Counted from the stretch's first letter, positions 18,097 to 28,581 are shown. The stretch is DNA of 64,000 bases from Thermoplasmata archaeon (GCA_021844945.1 JAKBSJ010000001.1:248001-312000), one strand, 5' to 3'. Translations and numbers: made by a program. The notes: generated by a model from the sequence alone, not told the origin.

Positions 18097-19170
18097 ATGG
18101 CGGACCTGCGGCGCACTCGACCCCGGGACCTCGGAGTTTCGCTCGGCACCCTCGACCCGGGCCCGCGGAACGCGATCACGGACGTCGAGGGGGTCCTGAT
18201 CGGCCACGCAACGGTGATCCGGGGAGATTCGATCCGTACGGGCGTGACCGCTATCGTCCCGCGCCCGGGCAATGGGATCCGAGACCCGGTCCCGGGTGCC
18301 GTCCATTGTTTTAACGGGTTCGGGAAGCCGTTCGGGTTCACTCAGGTCGAGGAGCTCGGCGAGATCGAGACTCCGATCCTGCTGACGTCCACGCTGAACG
18401 TTCCCCGGGTCGCCGACGCTCTGATCGACTACATCCTCGACCAGCCCGGCAATGAATCCGTCGAGTCGATCAACCCGCTCGTGGCCGAAACGAACGATCG
18501 GTGGCTGAACGACGCCCGCGCTCGAGCGGTGGGCCGTGACGAGGTCTACTCCGCGCTCCAAAGCGCGCGCGATACGCCTCCGGACGAAGGAACGGTAGGC
18601 GGAGGTACCGGTACGGTCGCGTTCGGGTTCAAAGGAGGCATCGGCACGTCGTCCCGACGCCTGCCGCCATCGATGGGCGGACACACGATCGGTGTCCTCG
18701 TCCAGACGAACTACGGCGGCGTGCTCACGATCGCGGGAGCCCCGGTCGGAAGAGAACTGGGCCAAGAATTTCCCCGTCCCCGAACTCCGACGTCGCGCGG
18801 CTCGGTGGTGGTCGTCGTGGCGACGGATGCCCCGCTGGACGCGCGCAATCTGCGCCGGGTGGCGGCGCGGACCATGCTCGGGATCGCCCGCACGGGCGCC
18901 GCCGGCTCCAATGGAAGCGGAGACTACGCCATAGGGTTCTCGACTACCGGGGATCGGCGGTCCCTCCTTGCGAACGCCGACCTCGACCCGCTCTTCTGGG
19001 CGGCGATCGAGGCCACGGAAGAGGCGGTGTACAACTCGCTCTTCCGCGCGACCACGGTGCAAAGCCGGGATCGGACGATCGACGCGCTGCCGATCGATCG
19101 AACGATGGAGATCCTGCGTCGGCATCACCGGGTCGAGGCGTACTCACAAGGAACCCCTCGCCGATCGTAG
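18097..19170 (+). CDS. P1-family (DmpA-type) aminopeptidase
   Basis: A 357-residue N-terminal-nucleophile peptidase of family S58. It matches DmpA/BapA through its length: RNAITDVEGVLIGH at the start, VGGGTGTVAFGFKGGIGTSS (about 167-186), GVLVQTNYG (about 199-207), and RGSVVVVVATDAPL where the predicted self-cleavage is between Gly235 and Ser236. Cleavage would give alpha and beta chains with Ser236 as the new N-terminal nucleophile. It hydrolyses N-terminal residues of short peptides or amides, including D- or beta-amino acids in some members. Single gene, no clear operon partner. Confidence 0.88.
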   Translation: MADLRRTRPRDLGVSLGTLDPGPRNAITDVEGVLIGHATVIRGDSIRTGVTAIVPRPGNGIRDPVPGAVHCFNGFGKPFGFTQVEELGEIETPILLTSTLNVPRVADALIDYILDQPGNESVESINPLVAETNDRWLNDARARAVGRDEVYSALQSARDTPPDEGTVGGGTGTVAFGFKGGIGTSSRRLPPSMGGHTIGVLVQTNYGGVLTIAGAPVGRELGQEFPRPRTPTSRGSVVVVVATDAPLDARNLRRVAARTMLGIARTGAAGSNGSGDYAIGFSTTGDRRSLLANADLDPLFWAAIEATEEAVYNSLFRATTVQSRDRTIDALPIDRTMEILRRHHRVEAYSQGTPRRS

Positions 19171-19351
19171 CGCCCGTTCGCGACCCGCGCGTCCCGGCCT
19201 CTTTGGACACCAACCCGAAGACACGGGGGTGGGGCCACGATGCCGTATCCTCATTGACGGTGGCCGGAGCGCGGCGCGTTTCGAACTCGGGTACAGCTAG
19301 CCGGCGGGACGGCCCGGAAACTACTTCCGAGCAGCGGCATGACCTTCCCTC

Positions 19352-20104
19352 GTGGCAGCGAAGCGACCGACCCGACCCCGGCGCGTGCTCGTTCTCGACG
19401 TAGGAGGGACCCATGTCAAGGCGGCTTTTTCCGGCCGGGCGAGAGAGATCAAGATCGTCTCCGGTCCGACGATGACACCGCACGAGATGATCCGAAAGCT
19501 GGCGGGGCGTCTCCTCGGCCGGAGCTACGACGCTGTAGCGATCGGGTATCCGGGGCCGGTCCGTCATGGCCGCATCGTGGGGGAACCTCACAACCTCGGG
19601 CCCGGCTGGCTGGGCTTTGACTTCGAATCCGCGCTCCATCGACCCACCCGCATCATCAACGACGCCGCGATGCAGGCCCTCGGAAGCTACCGGGGAGGCC
19701 GCATGCTCTTCCTCGGTCTCGGCACGGGTCTCGGGACGGCGATGATCCTCGACGGTACGATTGCTCCCTTGGAGCTGGCGCACCTTCCCTACAAGAAGGG
19801 GAAGACGTACGAGGACTTTGTGGGCGACGCGGCCCTCAAGCGAATGGGTCGACGAAAGTGGCGAAAGGAAGTCTTCGAAGTAGCGGCGACCTTCTACGCG
19901 GCGCTCGAGCCCGACTACATCGTGATCGGTGGCGGGAACCAGCGACACCTCAAGGAACTCCCCCCACACGCCGAGCGCGGAGACAATCGTAGCGCGATCG
20001 CAGGAGGAGCGCGCCTATGGGCCGGCCCCACCCCTCCGACGGCCCCGGTCCCGGCGCCCCGGACCCATGCGCGACCGAGCCACGGGAAGCTCGGCGGCCG
20101 CTAA
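19352..20104 (+). CDS. ROK-family glucokinase (polyphosphate-glucokinase-like)
   Basis: A 250-residue sugar kinase. Phosphate-binding motifs are VLDVGGTHVKAAFSG near the N-terminus, GPVRHGRIV, INDAAMQALG, and FLGLGTGLGTAMI. The segment AHLPYKKGKTYEDFVG matches polyphosphate/ATP glucokinases, so it probably makes glucose-6-phosphate using ATP or polyphosphate. It starts with GTG at 19352. The last 30 residues are Pro/Arg-rich and overlap, tail to tail, 90 bases of the lactonase gene. It faces the pentose-phosphate operon, which would consume its product. Confidence 0.83.
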   Translation: MAAKRPTRPRRVLVLDVGGTHVKAAFSGRAREIKIVSGPTMTPHEMIRKLAGRLLGRSYDAVAIGYPGPVRHGRIVGEPHNLGPGWLGFDFESALHRPTRIINDAAMQALGSYRGGRMLFLGLGTGLGTAMILDGTIAPLELAHLPYKKGKTYEDFVGDAALKRMGRRKWRKEVFEVAATFYAALEPDYIVIGGGNQRHLKELPPHAERGDNRSAIAGGARLWAGPTPPTAPVPAPRTHARPSHGKLGGR

Positions 20105-20839
20105 CCGATCCATAAACCAGAGCTGGCGGCCGTACGGTTCGACGCAGCTCGCCGGGAACTGGGGGTCCCCGTGTGGTCCGCTTCGGAAGATCCGGGCCAC
20201 GGCCCGGGCTTTGTCCTCCCCGGCGACGAGGAACCAGATCTCCCGCGCCGAGGAGAGGGCGGGGGGCGTCAGCGTGAGCCGAGGCACGAAGGGGGGCTGC
20301 CCGCTGCGTCGGACGGCCACGACCGCGCGTTGCCCCTCTCGCACCGCGGGTTGGCCGGGAAAGAGCGAGGCGGTGTGACCGTCCGGCCCGATCCCGAGGA
20401 GCACGAGATCGAACCGGGGGGGTGCGTTGGTCCCGCGCCGGGGCAGAGGACCGATCTGTCGGCCGTAGCGGCGGGCGGCCTCCGACGGCGGCCGAAACTC
20501 GCCCAACATCCGGTGGACGCGGTACCGCGGGATCCGCGTCTTCGACAGGAACGATGTCCAGGCCATCCCGAAATTGCTCTCGGGCCGGTCGGGGGGGACG
20601 CATCGTTCGTCCGCGAAGAAGATCTCGGTCTCCTTCCACGGGAGCCGTCGGCGGAACGGCCCGCGCAGCAGGGCGAAGAGCTCCCGGGGGGTGCGACCGC
20701 CCGAAATGACCCAGGAAAAGCGTCCCCGCTCCCGGACGGCCCTGGCAGCGAACGAAGCGAGCTCGCGCGCAAGGGCCTGGCTGGCGCGCGATAGGTCCGG
20801 AGAGATACGGGGCTCGCGCGCTACGCCGAGTAGTACCAA
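20015..20839 (-). CDS. pgl: 6-phosphogluconolactonase
   Basis: A 274-residue enzyme of the Pgl/DevB type that hydrolyses 6-phosphoglucono-delta-lactone. The family pattern is VISGGRTPRELFALL, IFFADERCVPPDRPESNFGMA, LLGIGPDGHTASLFPG (active-site His) and RLTLTPPALSSAREIWFLVAG. It starts with TTG inside the last codons of zwf (19-bp overlap), so it is the last gene of the operon. The final 35 residues are Arg/Gly-rich and not typical of the family; they overlap the glucokinase 3' end on the other strand. Confidence 0.88.
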   Translation of the reverse strand: MVLLGVAREPRISPDLSRASQALARELASFAARAVRERGRFSWVISGGRTPRELFALLRGPFRRRLPWKETEIFFADERCVPPDRPESNFGMAWTSFLSKTRIPRYRVHRMLGEFRPPSEAARRYGRQIGPLPRRGTNAPPRFDLVLLGIGPDGHTASLFPGQPAVREGQRAVVAVRRSGQPPFVPRLTLTPPALSSAREIWFLVAGEDKARAVARIFRSGPHGDPQFPASCVEPYGRQLWFMDRLAAAELPVARSRMGPGRRDRGRRRGGAGP

Positions 20840-22281
20840 CGTTGCCCCCAGTCCAGGGCGAGCTTCTGTGCCACTTCCGGTCCCCAGGTCCCTGCGGGAT
20901 AGAAGGCCAGGGGCGGGGGCGATCGGAGCAGCGGGTCGTACAGGCGCCAGGATTCCTCGACCTCGTCGGCGCGCACGAAGAGGGTGGGGTCTCCGAGCAT
21001 GACGTCGACGAGCAGGGTTTCGTAACCATCCGGCAGCTCCCCGAACGCGTCCGCGTACTGGAACCTCATGCGGTGGGTCTCAACGCGCATCTCGCGGCCC
21101 GGCACCTTGACTTCGAACGCGAGCTCGAATCCTTCGTCCGGCTGGATGAGGATCGAGATCCGGTCCGGGTTGGAGTGGTACTCCGAGGCCGTCTGGAAGA
21201 ACGAGACCGGCGGGGCCTTGAACGTCAGGATCACCCGGGTCATCTTCGCCGGAAGCCGCTTGCCCGTGCGCAGGAAGAACGGCACGTCCTGCCACCTCCA
21301 GTTCGCGATCTTCAGCCGGAGCGCGACGAACGTCTCCGTGTCCGATCGCGGATCGATCCCGGGCTCCTCGCGGTAGCTCACGACGGGAGCGCCGTCGCTC
21401 GTACCCGCCACGTACTGGCCGCGTACGACGTCGCCCTCGGAGAGGCGGACGATGCTCTGGAGCACCTTCACCTTCTCGTTCCGTATCGAGTCCTCGTCGC
21501 GGGTGGCCGGTGGTTCCATCGCGATCAGCGTCAATAGTTGGGTCACGTGGTTTTGGACCATATCCCGCAGCGCACCGGAGGACTCGTAGTACTGGCCTCG
21601 ACCTTCGACGCCGAGGGATTCGGCCACCGTGATGGTGACGTGGTCGATGTGGTCGCGGTTCCACAGGGACTCGATGAACATGTTCGCGAAGCGGAAGACC
21701 AGCAGGTTCTGGACGGTCTCCTTGCCCAAGTAGTGGTCGATGCGGAAGACCTGCTTCTCCTCGAAATAACGGTGGAGGAGGCGGTTGAGCTGCTGGGCGG
21801 AGGCGAGGTCCCGTCCGAAAGGTTTCTCGATCACGAGGCGGACCCATCCGGGAGCTTGGTGGAGACCGGATTCACCCAGGCCCGAGATCGTCGGGGCGAA
21901 CGCCCCCAGCGGGAGCGCGAGATAGAAGATCCGGTTTCCCGTGAGCCCGTGGTCGCGCTCCACGCTCTCGATCCGTTGTTTGAGCGCCGCGAAGCTCGAG
22001 GACGAAGCGTCGGGCGTCGATTGGTAGAAGAGCGTCGAGTTGCAGAACGACGCGATGTCCTCCGGTGATCCGGCCTTCGTTTCCGCGAGCGCCTTTTCGG
22101 CCAGCGTCCGGAAGGCGGTGTCGTTCATGGGGCGACGCGCGACGCCAAGCACGAGGCTCCCGGCCGGGAGCCTTCCGCTCGCGCGCAGCCGATAGAGCAC
22201 CGGCAGGAGCTTGCGCTGCATCAGGTCGCCGGTGCCGCCGAACACCACGAAAAGGTGGGGATCGGGAACTCCCGAAGGCAT
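20821..22281 (-). CDS. zwf: Glucose-6-phosphate 1-dehydrogenase
   Basis: A 486-residue enzyme of the classical bacterial/eukaryal family that oxidises glucose-6-phosphate with NADP+ or NAD+. The cofactor site is VVFGGTGDLMQRKLLP at the N-terminus, the active site is FRIDHYLGKETVQN, and VIEKPFGRDLASA is the substrate-binding segment. ATG at 22281 is chosen because the open frame above it overlaps gnd and lacks similarity. It lies 2 bases after the gnd stop. The only well-characterised archaeal G6PDH, in haloarchaea, is from a different family, so this bacterial-type Zwf suggests transfer (inference). Confidence 0.95.
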   Translation of the reverse strand: MPSGVPDPHLFVVFGGTGDLMQRKLLPVLYRLRASGRLPAGSLVLGVARRPMNDTAFRTLAEKALAETKAGSPEDIASFCNSTLFYQSTPDASSSSFAALKQRIESVERDHGLTGNRIFYLALPLGAFAPTISGLGESGLHQAPGWVRLVIEKPFGRDLASAQQLNRLLHRYFEEKQVFRIDHYLGKETVQNLLVFRFANMFIESLWNRDHIDHVTITVAESLGVEGRGQYYESSGALRDMVQNHVTQLLTLIAMEPPATRDEDSIRNEKVKVLQSIVRLSEGDVVRGQYVAGTSDGAPVVSYREEPGIDPRSDTETFVALRLKIANWRWQDVPFFLRTGKRLPAKMTRVILTFKAPPVSFFQTASEYHSNPDRISILIQPDEGFELAFEVKVPGREMRVETHRMRFQYADAFGELPDGYETLLVDVMLGDPTLFVRADEVEESWRLYDPLLRSPPPLAFYPAGTWGPEVAQKLALDWGQRWYYSA

Positions 22282-22283
22282 CC

Positions 22284-23192
22284 CTACGTCTCCCGCTTGA
22301 CTTCGTGACCACCGAACTTGTTGCGCATCATCGCGAGGAGTCGCTCGGAGAACGGGTCCCCCTCCCGGGAGCGCAGCCGTTGCTGGAGCGCGAGCGTGAT
22401 CACCGGCGCGGGGATGTTGAGGTCGAGCGCCTCGACCACGGTCCAGCGTCCCTCCCCGGAGTCCGCGACCCACGGCTCGATGCCCTTCAGCGTCGGGTTC
22501 TCCGCCAGCGCCTCTTCGGTGAGCTCCAGAAGCCAGGAGCGGATGACGCTCCCGTAGCGCCAGACCTCGGCAATCTGATGGAGGTCGAGGGCGAACTCGG
22601 TCTTCCCTTGCAACACCGCGAATCCCTCGGCGTAGGCCTGCATCATGCCGTACTCGATCCCGTTGTGGACCATCTTCACGAAGTGTCCCGACCCCACCGG
22701 TCCCATGTGCCCCCAGCCCCGCTGGGGTCCCGGCGCCAGTGTCTCCAGGACCGGACGGATCCGTTCGACGTCGGCGTCCGCTCCGCCCACCATCATGGAA
22801 TACCCTTCCGTAAGGCCCCAGATCCCGCCGCTCGTGCCGACATCGACGTAGCGCAGGCCCCAGCCCGTCACCAACGTCGACCGGCGGAGCGTGTCGCGAT
22901 AGTACGAGTTTCCCCCATCCACGATCAGGTCGCCCGGCGCGAGAAGAGTGTGGAGCTGGGCGATCGTTTGATCGACCGGGTCACCGGAGGGGATCATCAG
23001 CCACACGACGCGAGGCGGCTTCAGTTGGGCGACCAGGTTCGCGAGGGAATCCGCACCCTTGGCGCCCTGCCGAACGACCGCATCAACGACCTCCCTCTTC
23101 CGCGCGAATCCCACGACCGTGTGACCGCCTCGCACGAGCCGTACGGTCATGTTTCCGCCCATCTTCCCGAGACCTACCATTCCGATTTCCAT
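22284..23192 (-). CDS. gnd: 6-phosphogluconate dehydrogenase, short (GndA/YqeC-type)
   Basis: A 302-residue decarboxylating dehydrogenase that turns 6-phosphogluconate into ribulose-5-phosphate, CO2 and NAD(P)H. The Rossmann motif is MVGLGKMGGNM, followed by IVDGGNSYYRDT, YVDVGTSGGIWGL and the catalytic Lys/Asn element GHFVKMVHNGIEYGMMQAYAE. About 300 residues marks the short form often preferring NAD+, rather than the 470-residue long form. It sits directly upstream of zwf in the operon. Confidence 0.95.
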   Translation of the reverse strand: MEIGMVGLGKMGGNMTVRLVRGGHTVVGFARKREVVDAVVRQGAKGADSLANLVAQLKPPRVVWLMIPSGDPVDQTIAQLHTLLAPGDLIVDGGNSYYRDTLRRSTLVTGWGLRYVDVGTSGGIWGLTEGYSMMVGGADADVERIRPVLETLAPGPQRGWGHMGPVGSGHFVKMVHNGIEYGMMQAYAEGFAVLQGKTEFALDLHQIAEVWRYGSVIRSWLLELTEEALAENPTLKGIEPWVADSGEGRWTVVEALDLNIPAPVITLALQQRLRSREGDPFSERLLAMMRNKFGGHEVKRET

Positions 23193-23203
23193 CGCTTTCC
23201 TCC

Positions 23204-23818
23204 TTATCCAGACCGGACGCCCATGCGGGCGAGTTCCTCTCGCAACCGTCCCGTATCTTGGACTATCAGGGTGTGAAGGCCGAGGCGCGCCGCCGCTTCG
23301 ATGTTCTCGCGGCGGTCGTCCAATAAGAGGCTCTCCTCGGGGGTTCTCTGGGTGACGTCGAGCGCGAGTCGGTAGGCCTCCGGCGCCGGCTTACGTCGGC
23401 CGGTGTAGCCGGAACTGAAGAAGCCATCGAAGAGGTCCCGGAGGCCAAAGGCGCGGATCCGGTAGTCGTTGAGCTCGCGAGACTCGTTGTTGAGCGTCGC
23501 CATGACGTACGACCGTTGCGCCCTCAGGGATCGCACGAGAGCGATTGCGTCCTGGTTCGCGGTCGATTGCGCGCGCATGAATTGCCGGAACTCCTCCCGC
23601 GAGAAGAGCCGCGGAACGTAGAAGACCGTCGCGTCGAGGTAGCCCTCCCAATCCATCCGGCCGGTCTCGAAATCCTCTTCGACGAGGGCGTGTCGCCGCT
23701 CGAACTCCGTGCCGTCGAGGCCGAAGAGCCTCGCGGCCGCAGCGCGGGCGTCCCGATCCCATGCGTTGGAGAGCAGCACTCCTCCGACGTCCCAGAGGAG
23801 CAGGGAAATCCTAGACAT
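23204..23818 (-). CDS. HAD-superfamily phosphatase in the pentose-phosphate operon
   Basis: A 204-residue HAD hydrolase with LLLWDVGGVLLSN as motif I (the usual second Asp is Gly), MATLNNESREL as motif II, Lys in GRRKPAPEAYRLAL and LLLDDRRENIEAA as motif IV. The size and YihX/sEH-like pattern suggest a small-molecule phosphatase. Its place between the transaldolase/isomerase and gnd genes (8-base overlap upstream, 11-base gap downstream) suggests it removes or repairs a sugar phosphate of this pathway, but the substrate is unknown. Confidence 0.78.
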   Translation of the reverse strand: MSRISLLLWDVGGVLLSNAWDRDARAAAARLFGLDGTEFERRHALVEEDFETGRMDWEGYLDATVFYVPRLFSREEFRQFMRAQSTANQDAIALVRSLRAQRSYVMATLNNESRELNDYRIRAFGLRDLFDGFFSSGYTGRRKPAPEAYRLALDVTQRTPEESLLLDDRRENIEAAARLGLHTLIVQDTGRLREELARMGVRSG

Positions 23819-26567
23819 GCAGAGCTTCCTTGACGAGTCCTAGGCCCTTGCGAGCATCCGAACCGAGGTCGACGCGCAGCACGCGCCTTCCTTTCTGCCG
23901 AAGCGCGCGGTAGTCCCCGAGGGCTTGGGCGCGGATGAGCTGCCCGAAGGAGTAGTCGGTCCCGGGAACGGGCAGGTCGTGGACCGGAGCGTCGATCAAC
24001 TGCAGGAACAGCCCGATGTTCGGCCCTCCCTTGTGGAGCTGACCGGTCGAGTGGAGGAAGCGCGGTCCGTATCCCACGGTCGTCGCCAAGTGGACCCGGT
24101 CCAGAAGGCCCTGGCGAAGCTGTGCGAGCGCGGCCGACGTATCCGGACGGGGGGCGAGGTAGGCTTGTATCGCAACGTAATCGCCGGGGCGCGCGGAGCG
24201 CATCCAGGCGTCGACCGCGGGCCCGAGCGCGGTCGCGTCGAGGGCGGAGACCGTGATCGTCCCGTCGGCGATCCCCGTGGCGGGGGATCCGGCCATCGCC
24301 TGGCGCGCGAGCTCTTTCGCGAGCTCGACGTCCGGTTGGTCGTACGGGTCGATCCCGAGGACCATTCCGGCGCTGGCGACCGCCATCTCCCACCGGAAGA
24401 ACTCCTCCGCGATCTCCTCCCGGCTCGGAACTCGCACGCGCACCATCGGGAACCCGGAACTCTCGAGTCGGGCCGTATGTGCGGCCAGGGTGGCATCAGG
24501 ATGGGGTCCCTCTTGGATCTCGACGAAGAGGCGGTCCGCTCCGTATCGATCGGGCGAAGCGAACGGCTCGTCGACCACGGGCACGATTCCCTTGCCGATC
24601 TTGCCGGTGCTCTCCGCGACCAGCTGCTCGAGCCATGCGGGGAATGCGGCGAATCCCGGCGACGCGTAGAAGGTGAGCTTGTCGTGCCCGCGGAGGGCAA
24701 GCTCGCCGAGCACGGCCCCCAACGAAAGACCAGGATTGTCCCGGACCGGGATCGACGGTGCGCAGGCTTCGGCCATCGTCCAGGCTCGATCGAGCACGGC
24801 CCGCACGTCGATCCCGATCAACGCGGCGGGAACGAGACCGAACATTGTGAGCGCGGAGTACCTCCCACCCACCGTGGGCAGGGCCCGGAACACCCGACGG
24901 AAGTTCTGTTGATCCGCGAGCTTCTCGAGCGGAGTCCCCGGGTCGGTTACCGCGACGAAGGACTGAGCCGCATCTCCCCCGGCGTTGCGAACTGCCTCGC
25001 GGAAGTAGCGGTGGAAGGAGAGCGGTTCCTGTGTCGTTCCGGACTTGCTCGAGACCAGAAACAGCGTACGGGTCAGATCGAGACGGCCGGCGAGAGCGGA
25101 AATGGCGTCCGGATGCGTGCTATCCAGCACGGAGAGCCGGGGGTAGCCGGGCCGCTCGCCAAAGATCCGTCCGAGCACGTCGGGCGCGAGGCTAGAACCG
25201 CCCATGCCGAGCACGACCACATCCCGGACGCCCTCCGCCCGTATCTCCTCGGAGAACTCGAGTAGCTGAGCGACCGCGTCCTGCATCGTTTCGGGGAGGT
25301 GCAGCCATCCCATCCGTTCGGCCACATCGCTCGGGGGAGCGGCCGGCCATAGAGTCGGGTCCTGCCGCCAGAACCGCTCGGCCACGCGAGCGCTCTGCCA
25401 AGCGTCGCACCGCGACGAGACCCGGTCCGTGTCAGGGCCGAGGCTCCATGCCGTCGGATCTACCGCGCCCGCGAGGAGCGCGGCCTTCTTCGTCGCAAGG
25501 GAGCCCAAGAGATGGGCGTAGGACTCTGTGAACGCCGTGACGCCCTCGACCTGAAGCCCTTCCGTGATGGCCCGGAGGTCGATGCCGACCTTCGCGGCCC
25601 GAGCCAGCGCCTCGCGTGCAGCAGGAACCTCGGCGGTCAAGCTATCTCCCCGTACGACCCCGTGGTTCTCGAATGCGGTGAGCGTCGCGGGCGGAATCGT
25701 ATCGATCGTATCGGGTCCTACGAGGGCCTCGACGTAGAGGGTGTCGCGGTACCGAGGGTCCTTCGTGCTGGTGCTCGCCCAAAGGACCCGCTGCGGGGCG
25801 GCCCCCCTCGACCTCAGCCGAGCGAAGGCATCGCCGTGGAAGAGCTCCTGGAACCGAGCGTAGATGATCCGGCAGTTCGCGAGCGCCACGGTCCCTCGGA
25901 GCGCGGCGGCGTCCGCGGTCTTCCGCGCGTCCAGTTCGCGGTCAACGGCGGTGTCGATCCGACTGACGAAGATCGACGCCACCGAGGCTACGCGCGACGG
26001 GTCCGAAGCCCGGTCCACGCCCCGCAGGTACGCCTGGGCTACGGCCTCGTAATGCTCTATCGAGAACATCAACGTCACATTCACGTTGATCCCCTCGGAG
26101 ATGAGTTGCTCGATGGCCGGGATCCCCTCTTTCGTCGCCGGAACCTTGATCAGAAGGTTGGGCCGATGGACCTCCGCCCAAAGTCGGCGGGCCTCCGCAA
26201 TCGTTCCCGCCGTGTCGTGCGCGAGTCCCGGAGCGACCTCGAGGCTGACGAAGCCGTCCCTTCCCCCCGTGCGGTCGTAGACCGGGCGGAGGATCTCCGC
26301 GGCCAGCGTGACGTCCTCTATCGCCAACCGCTCGTACAGCTCGGCGGGGGAAAGCTGGGGATCACGGTTCAATAGCTGTGTCAGCGCATGGTCGTAGTCG
26401 TGGCTCCCGGAGATCGCCTTATCGAATATCGTAGGATTGGCCGTCACACCGGTGATCCCGTCCTGCTCGATCATCCGCTTCAGGTCGCCGCTCGTGAGCA
26501 GACTACGTCGGATGTAGTCCAGCCAAGGCGACTGGCCGTGCGATAGGAGTTCACTGAGACGCGCCAT
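23811..26567 (-). CDS. Bifunctional transaldolase / glucose-6-phosphate isomerase
   Basis: A 918-residue fusion. Residues 1 to about 360 are transaldolase: [13 protein letters not shown], the Schiff-base Lys in [12 protein letters not shown], and [14 protein letters not shown]. Residues about 390-918 are phosphoglucose isomerase: [30 protein letters not shown], and a C-terminal Lys-containing segment. It links the pentose-phosphate cycle with glycolysis by interconverting sugar phosphates and glucose-6-P with fructose-6-P. This fusion architecture is known from some bacteria. ATG at 26567 is chosen; the frame is open further upstream but inside transketolase. It overlaps tkt by 17 bases. Confidence 0.93.
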   Translation of the reverse strand: MARLSELLSHGQSPWLDYIRRSLLTSGDLKRMIEQDGITGVTANPTIFDKAISGSHDYDHALTQLLNRDPQLSPAELYERLAIEDVTLAAEILRPVYDRTGGRDGFVSLEVAPGLAHDTAGTIAEARRLWAEVHRPNLLIKVPATKEGIPAIEQLISEGINVNVTLMFSIEHYEAVAQAYLRGVDRASDPSRVASVASIFVSRIDTAVDRELDARKTADAAALRGTVALANCRIIYARFQELFHGDAFARLRSRGAAPQRVLWASTSTKDPRYRDTLYVEALVGPDTIDTIPPATLTAFENHGVVRGDSLTAEVPAAREALARAAKVGIDLRAITEGLQVEGVTAFTESYAHLLGSLATKKAALLAGAVDPTAWSLGPDTDRVSSRCDAWQSARVAERFWRQDPTLWPAAPPSDVAERMGWLHLPETMQDAVAQLLEFSEEIRAEGVRDVVVLGMGGSSLAPDVLGRIFGERPGYPRLSVLDSTHPDAISALAGRLDLTRTLFLVSSKSGTTQEPLSFHRYFREAVRNAGGDAAQSFVAVTDPGTPLEKLADQQNFRRVFRALPTVGGRYSALTMFGLVPAALIGIDVRAVLDRAWTMAEACAPSIPVRDNPGLSLGAVLGELALRGHDKLTFYASPGFAAFPAWLEQLVAESTGKIGKGIVPVVDEPFASPDRYGADRLFVEIQEGPHPDATLAAHTARLESSGFPMVRVRVPSREEIAEEFFRWEMAVASAGMVLGIDPYDQPDVELAKELARQAMAGSPATGIADGTITVSALDATALGPAVDAWMRSARPGDYVAIQAYLAPRPDTSAALAQLRQGLLDRVHLATTVGYGPRFLHSTGQLHKGGPNIGLFLQLIDAPVHDLPVPGTDYSFGQLIRAQALGDYRALRQKGRRVLRVDLGSDARKGLGLVKEALHV

Positions 26568-28581
26568 GGTAACGCGATTCCTCCTCGGCGAGGGCCTTCC
26601 GCGCGCATTCGACCACGTGCTCCGCGGTGATTCCCAACTCGCGCTGGACGACAGGTCCGGGGGCCGATGCGCCGAACCGGTCCACCCCGACCGACTGGCC
26701 GCTCGACCCGACGTAACGGGACCACCCCAGGGTAACCCCTGCTTCCACGGAGATCTTTGGGATCCCGGGACGGAGCACGGATTCCCGGTAGGACAAGGGC
26801 TGTTCGTCAAAGACCCGCCAGCTGGGGAGGGACACGACGCGCGAGCGGGTTCCCGCCTCCGCAAGCTGGCGCTGTGCCTCCAACGCGATGGAGACCTCGG
26901 AGCCGGTGGCGATGAGGATCGCCTGGGGGTCACCGAGGGGAGGATCCGACAGAACATACCCGCCTCGGGGTACGCCATTCGCGATCGGATAGGTCGCGGG
27001 GTCGAGGACCGGGACCTTTTGGCGGGTCAGCACGAGCGCCGCCGGTTCCCGTCGCATCACTGCGAGACGCCATGCGGCCGCCGTCTCGTTGGCATCCGCC
27101 GGTCGATAGACCGTGAACCCGGGGATCGCGCGTAGACTCAGGAGGTGCTCTACGGGCTGATGCGTGGGACCGTCCTCGCCCATCGCGATGCTGTCGTGTG
27201 TGAAGACAAAGATCACGTGCGTCCTTTGAAGGGCCGCGAGCCGCAACGCCCCGCGCGCGTAATCGGAGAAGACGAGGAACGTGCCTCCGTAGGGGAGCAG
27301 CCCCCCGTGGAGGGCCATTCCGTTTAGAACGGCGACCATCGCGTGCTCTCGCACGCCGAAATGGAAGTTGCGGCCGCTCCGGTCCCCCGCCGCGTAATCG
27401 GGAGTACCGGGCAGAACGGTCTTCGTGGACGGGGACAGATCCGCGGCTCCGCCGACCAACGCCGTCAGCCGAGGGGAGAGCGCGGCAAGGACCTGTTGGG
27501 AAGCATCGCGGGTGGCGATCGGTCCGCCGGCCGGACGGAAGGTGGGAAACCCCGAATCCCAACCGGGGGGAAACTCGCCGGAAATCTGGGCATCGAAGGT
27601 CCTAGCGGCCACCGGGTCCTGCGTCCGGAACCTCGCTCGAAGGGATTCCCACTCGTTTTGCCACAAGCTCCCCCGCTCGAGCGCGTGACGGAAGTGCTCG
27701 CGGGCTTCGGAAGGGAACCAGAACGTAGGCTCCAAAGGCCATCCCAACTTCTCCTTGGTCGCTTTGAGATTGGCCGGCCCCAGAGGCTCTCCGTGCGCCT
27801 CTCGCGTGTCCTGTACGGGACTGCCGTAGCCGATGTGGGTCCGCACGCAGATGAGGGAGGGGTGCCGCGAGTCGGCCCGAGCCACCCGCAGCGCGGCGTC
27901 GATCGCGTCGAGGTCGTTACCGTCCTCCACCCGGAGTACCTGCCAATCGTACGCTTCGAAACGGCGCGGAACATCCTCGGTGAACGCCCAGCTCGTGGGA
28001 CCCTCGAGGGAGATGTGGTTGTCGTCGTAGAGATAGATGAGCTTGCCAAGACCCAGGTGGCCCGCTAACGAAGCCGCCTCCGAGGCGATCCCTTCCATCA
28101 GGTCTCCATCGGACACGATACCGTAGGTATAGTGGTCGACCAGCGGCCATCCTTCGCGGTTGAGCGTCGACGCGAGGTGCCGCTCTGCGATCGCCATCCC
28201 GACTCCCATTGCGAAGCCCTGTCCGAGCGGCCCCGTCGTTGCTTCGACCCCCGGGACCACTCCGTACTCAGGATGCCCGGGAGTCCGACTCCCCCATTGA
28301 CGGAACCGCTCGAGCTCTCCGAGCGGGAGGTCGTATCCCGTAGCATGGAGGAGGGCATAGAGCAATGCCGAGCCGTGGCCCGCCGACAGGATGAAGCGGT
28401 CGCGGTTCGGCCAGTGCGGATCGGCCGGATTGTGACGGAGGAACCGGTCCCAGAGGACGTAGGCCATCGGCGCAGCGCCCAACGGTAGCCCGGGATGACC
28501 GGACTTGGCCTTCTCGACCGAGTCGATCGCAAGGAATCGCAGCGTGTTGACGCAGGTACGGTCGAGCTCCGTCGTGGCCAT
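26551..28581 (-). CDS. tkt: Transketolase
   Basis: A 676-residue full-length TPP-dependent transketolase, moving two-carbon units between ketose and aldose phosphates. Landmarks are [14 protein letters not shown], the TPP motif region [18 protein letters not shown] through [12 protein letters not shown], and [17 protein letters not shown] with the catalytic Glu/His area. It is a single polypeptide, not the split two-subunit form common in archaea. It is the first gene of the six-gene minus-strand operon and is divergent from sat across 186 bp. That gap holds a T-rich box (revcomp of GGGAAAAGGG near 28606) which could be its promoter. Confidence 0.96.
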   Translation of the reverse strand: MATTELDRTCVNTLRFLAIDSVEKAKSGHPGLPLGAAPMAYVLWDRFLRHNPADPHWPNRDRFILSAGHGSALLYALLHATGYDLPLGELERFRQWGSRTPGHPEYGVVPGVEATTGPLGQGFAMGVGMAIAERHLASTLNREGWPLVDHYTYGIVSDGDLMEGIASEAASLAGHLGLGKLIYLYDDNHISLEGPTSWAFTEDVPRRFEAYDWQVLRVEDGNDLDAIDAALRVARADSRHPSLICVRTHIGYGSPVQDTREAHGEPLGPANLKATKEKLGWPLEPTFWFPSEAREHFRHALERGSLWQNEWESLRARFRTQDPVAARTFDAQISGEFPPGWDSGFPTFRPAGGPIATRDASQQVLAALSPRLTALVGGAADLSPSTKTVLPGTPDYAAGDRSGRNFHFGVREHAMVAVLNGMALHGGLLPYGGTFLVFSDYARGALRLAALQRTHVIFVFTHDSIAMGEDGPTHQPVEHLLSLRAIPGFTVYRPADANETAAAWRLAVMRREPAALVLTRQKVPVLDPATYPIANGVPRGGYVLSDPPLGDPQAILIATGSEVSIALEAQRQLAEAGTRSRVVSLPSWRVFDEQPLSYRESVLRPGIPKISVEAGVTLGWSRYVGSSGQSVGVDRFGASAPGPVVQRELGITAEHVVECARKALAEEESRYHGASQ

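Noticed and set aside
26568-26978. Upstream extension of the transaldolase-isomerase frame
   Set aside because: It lies inside transketolase coding sequence; the family N-terminus starts at the ATG at 26567.
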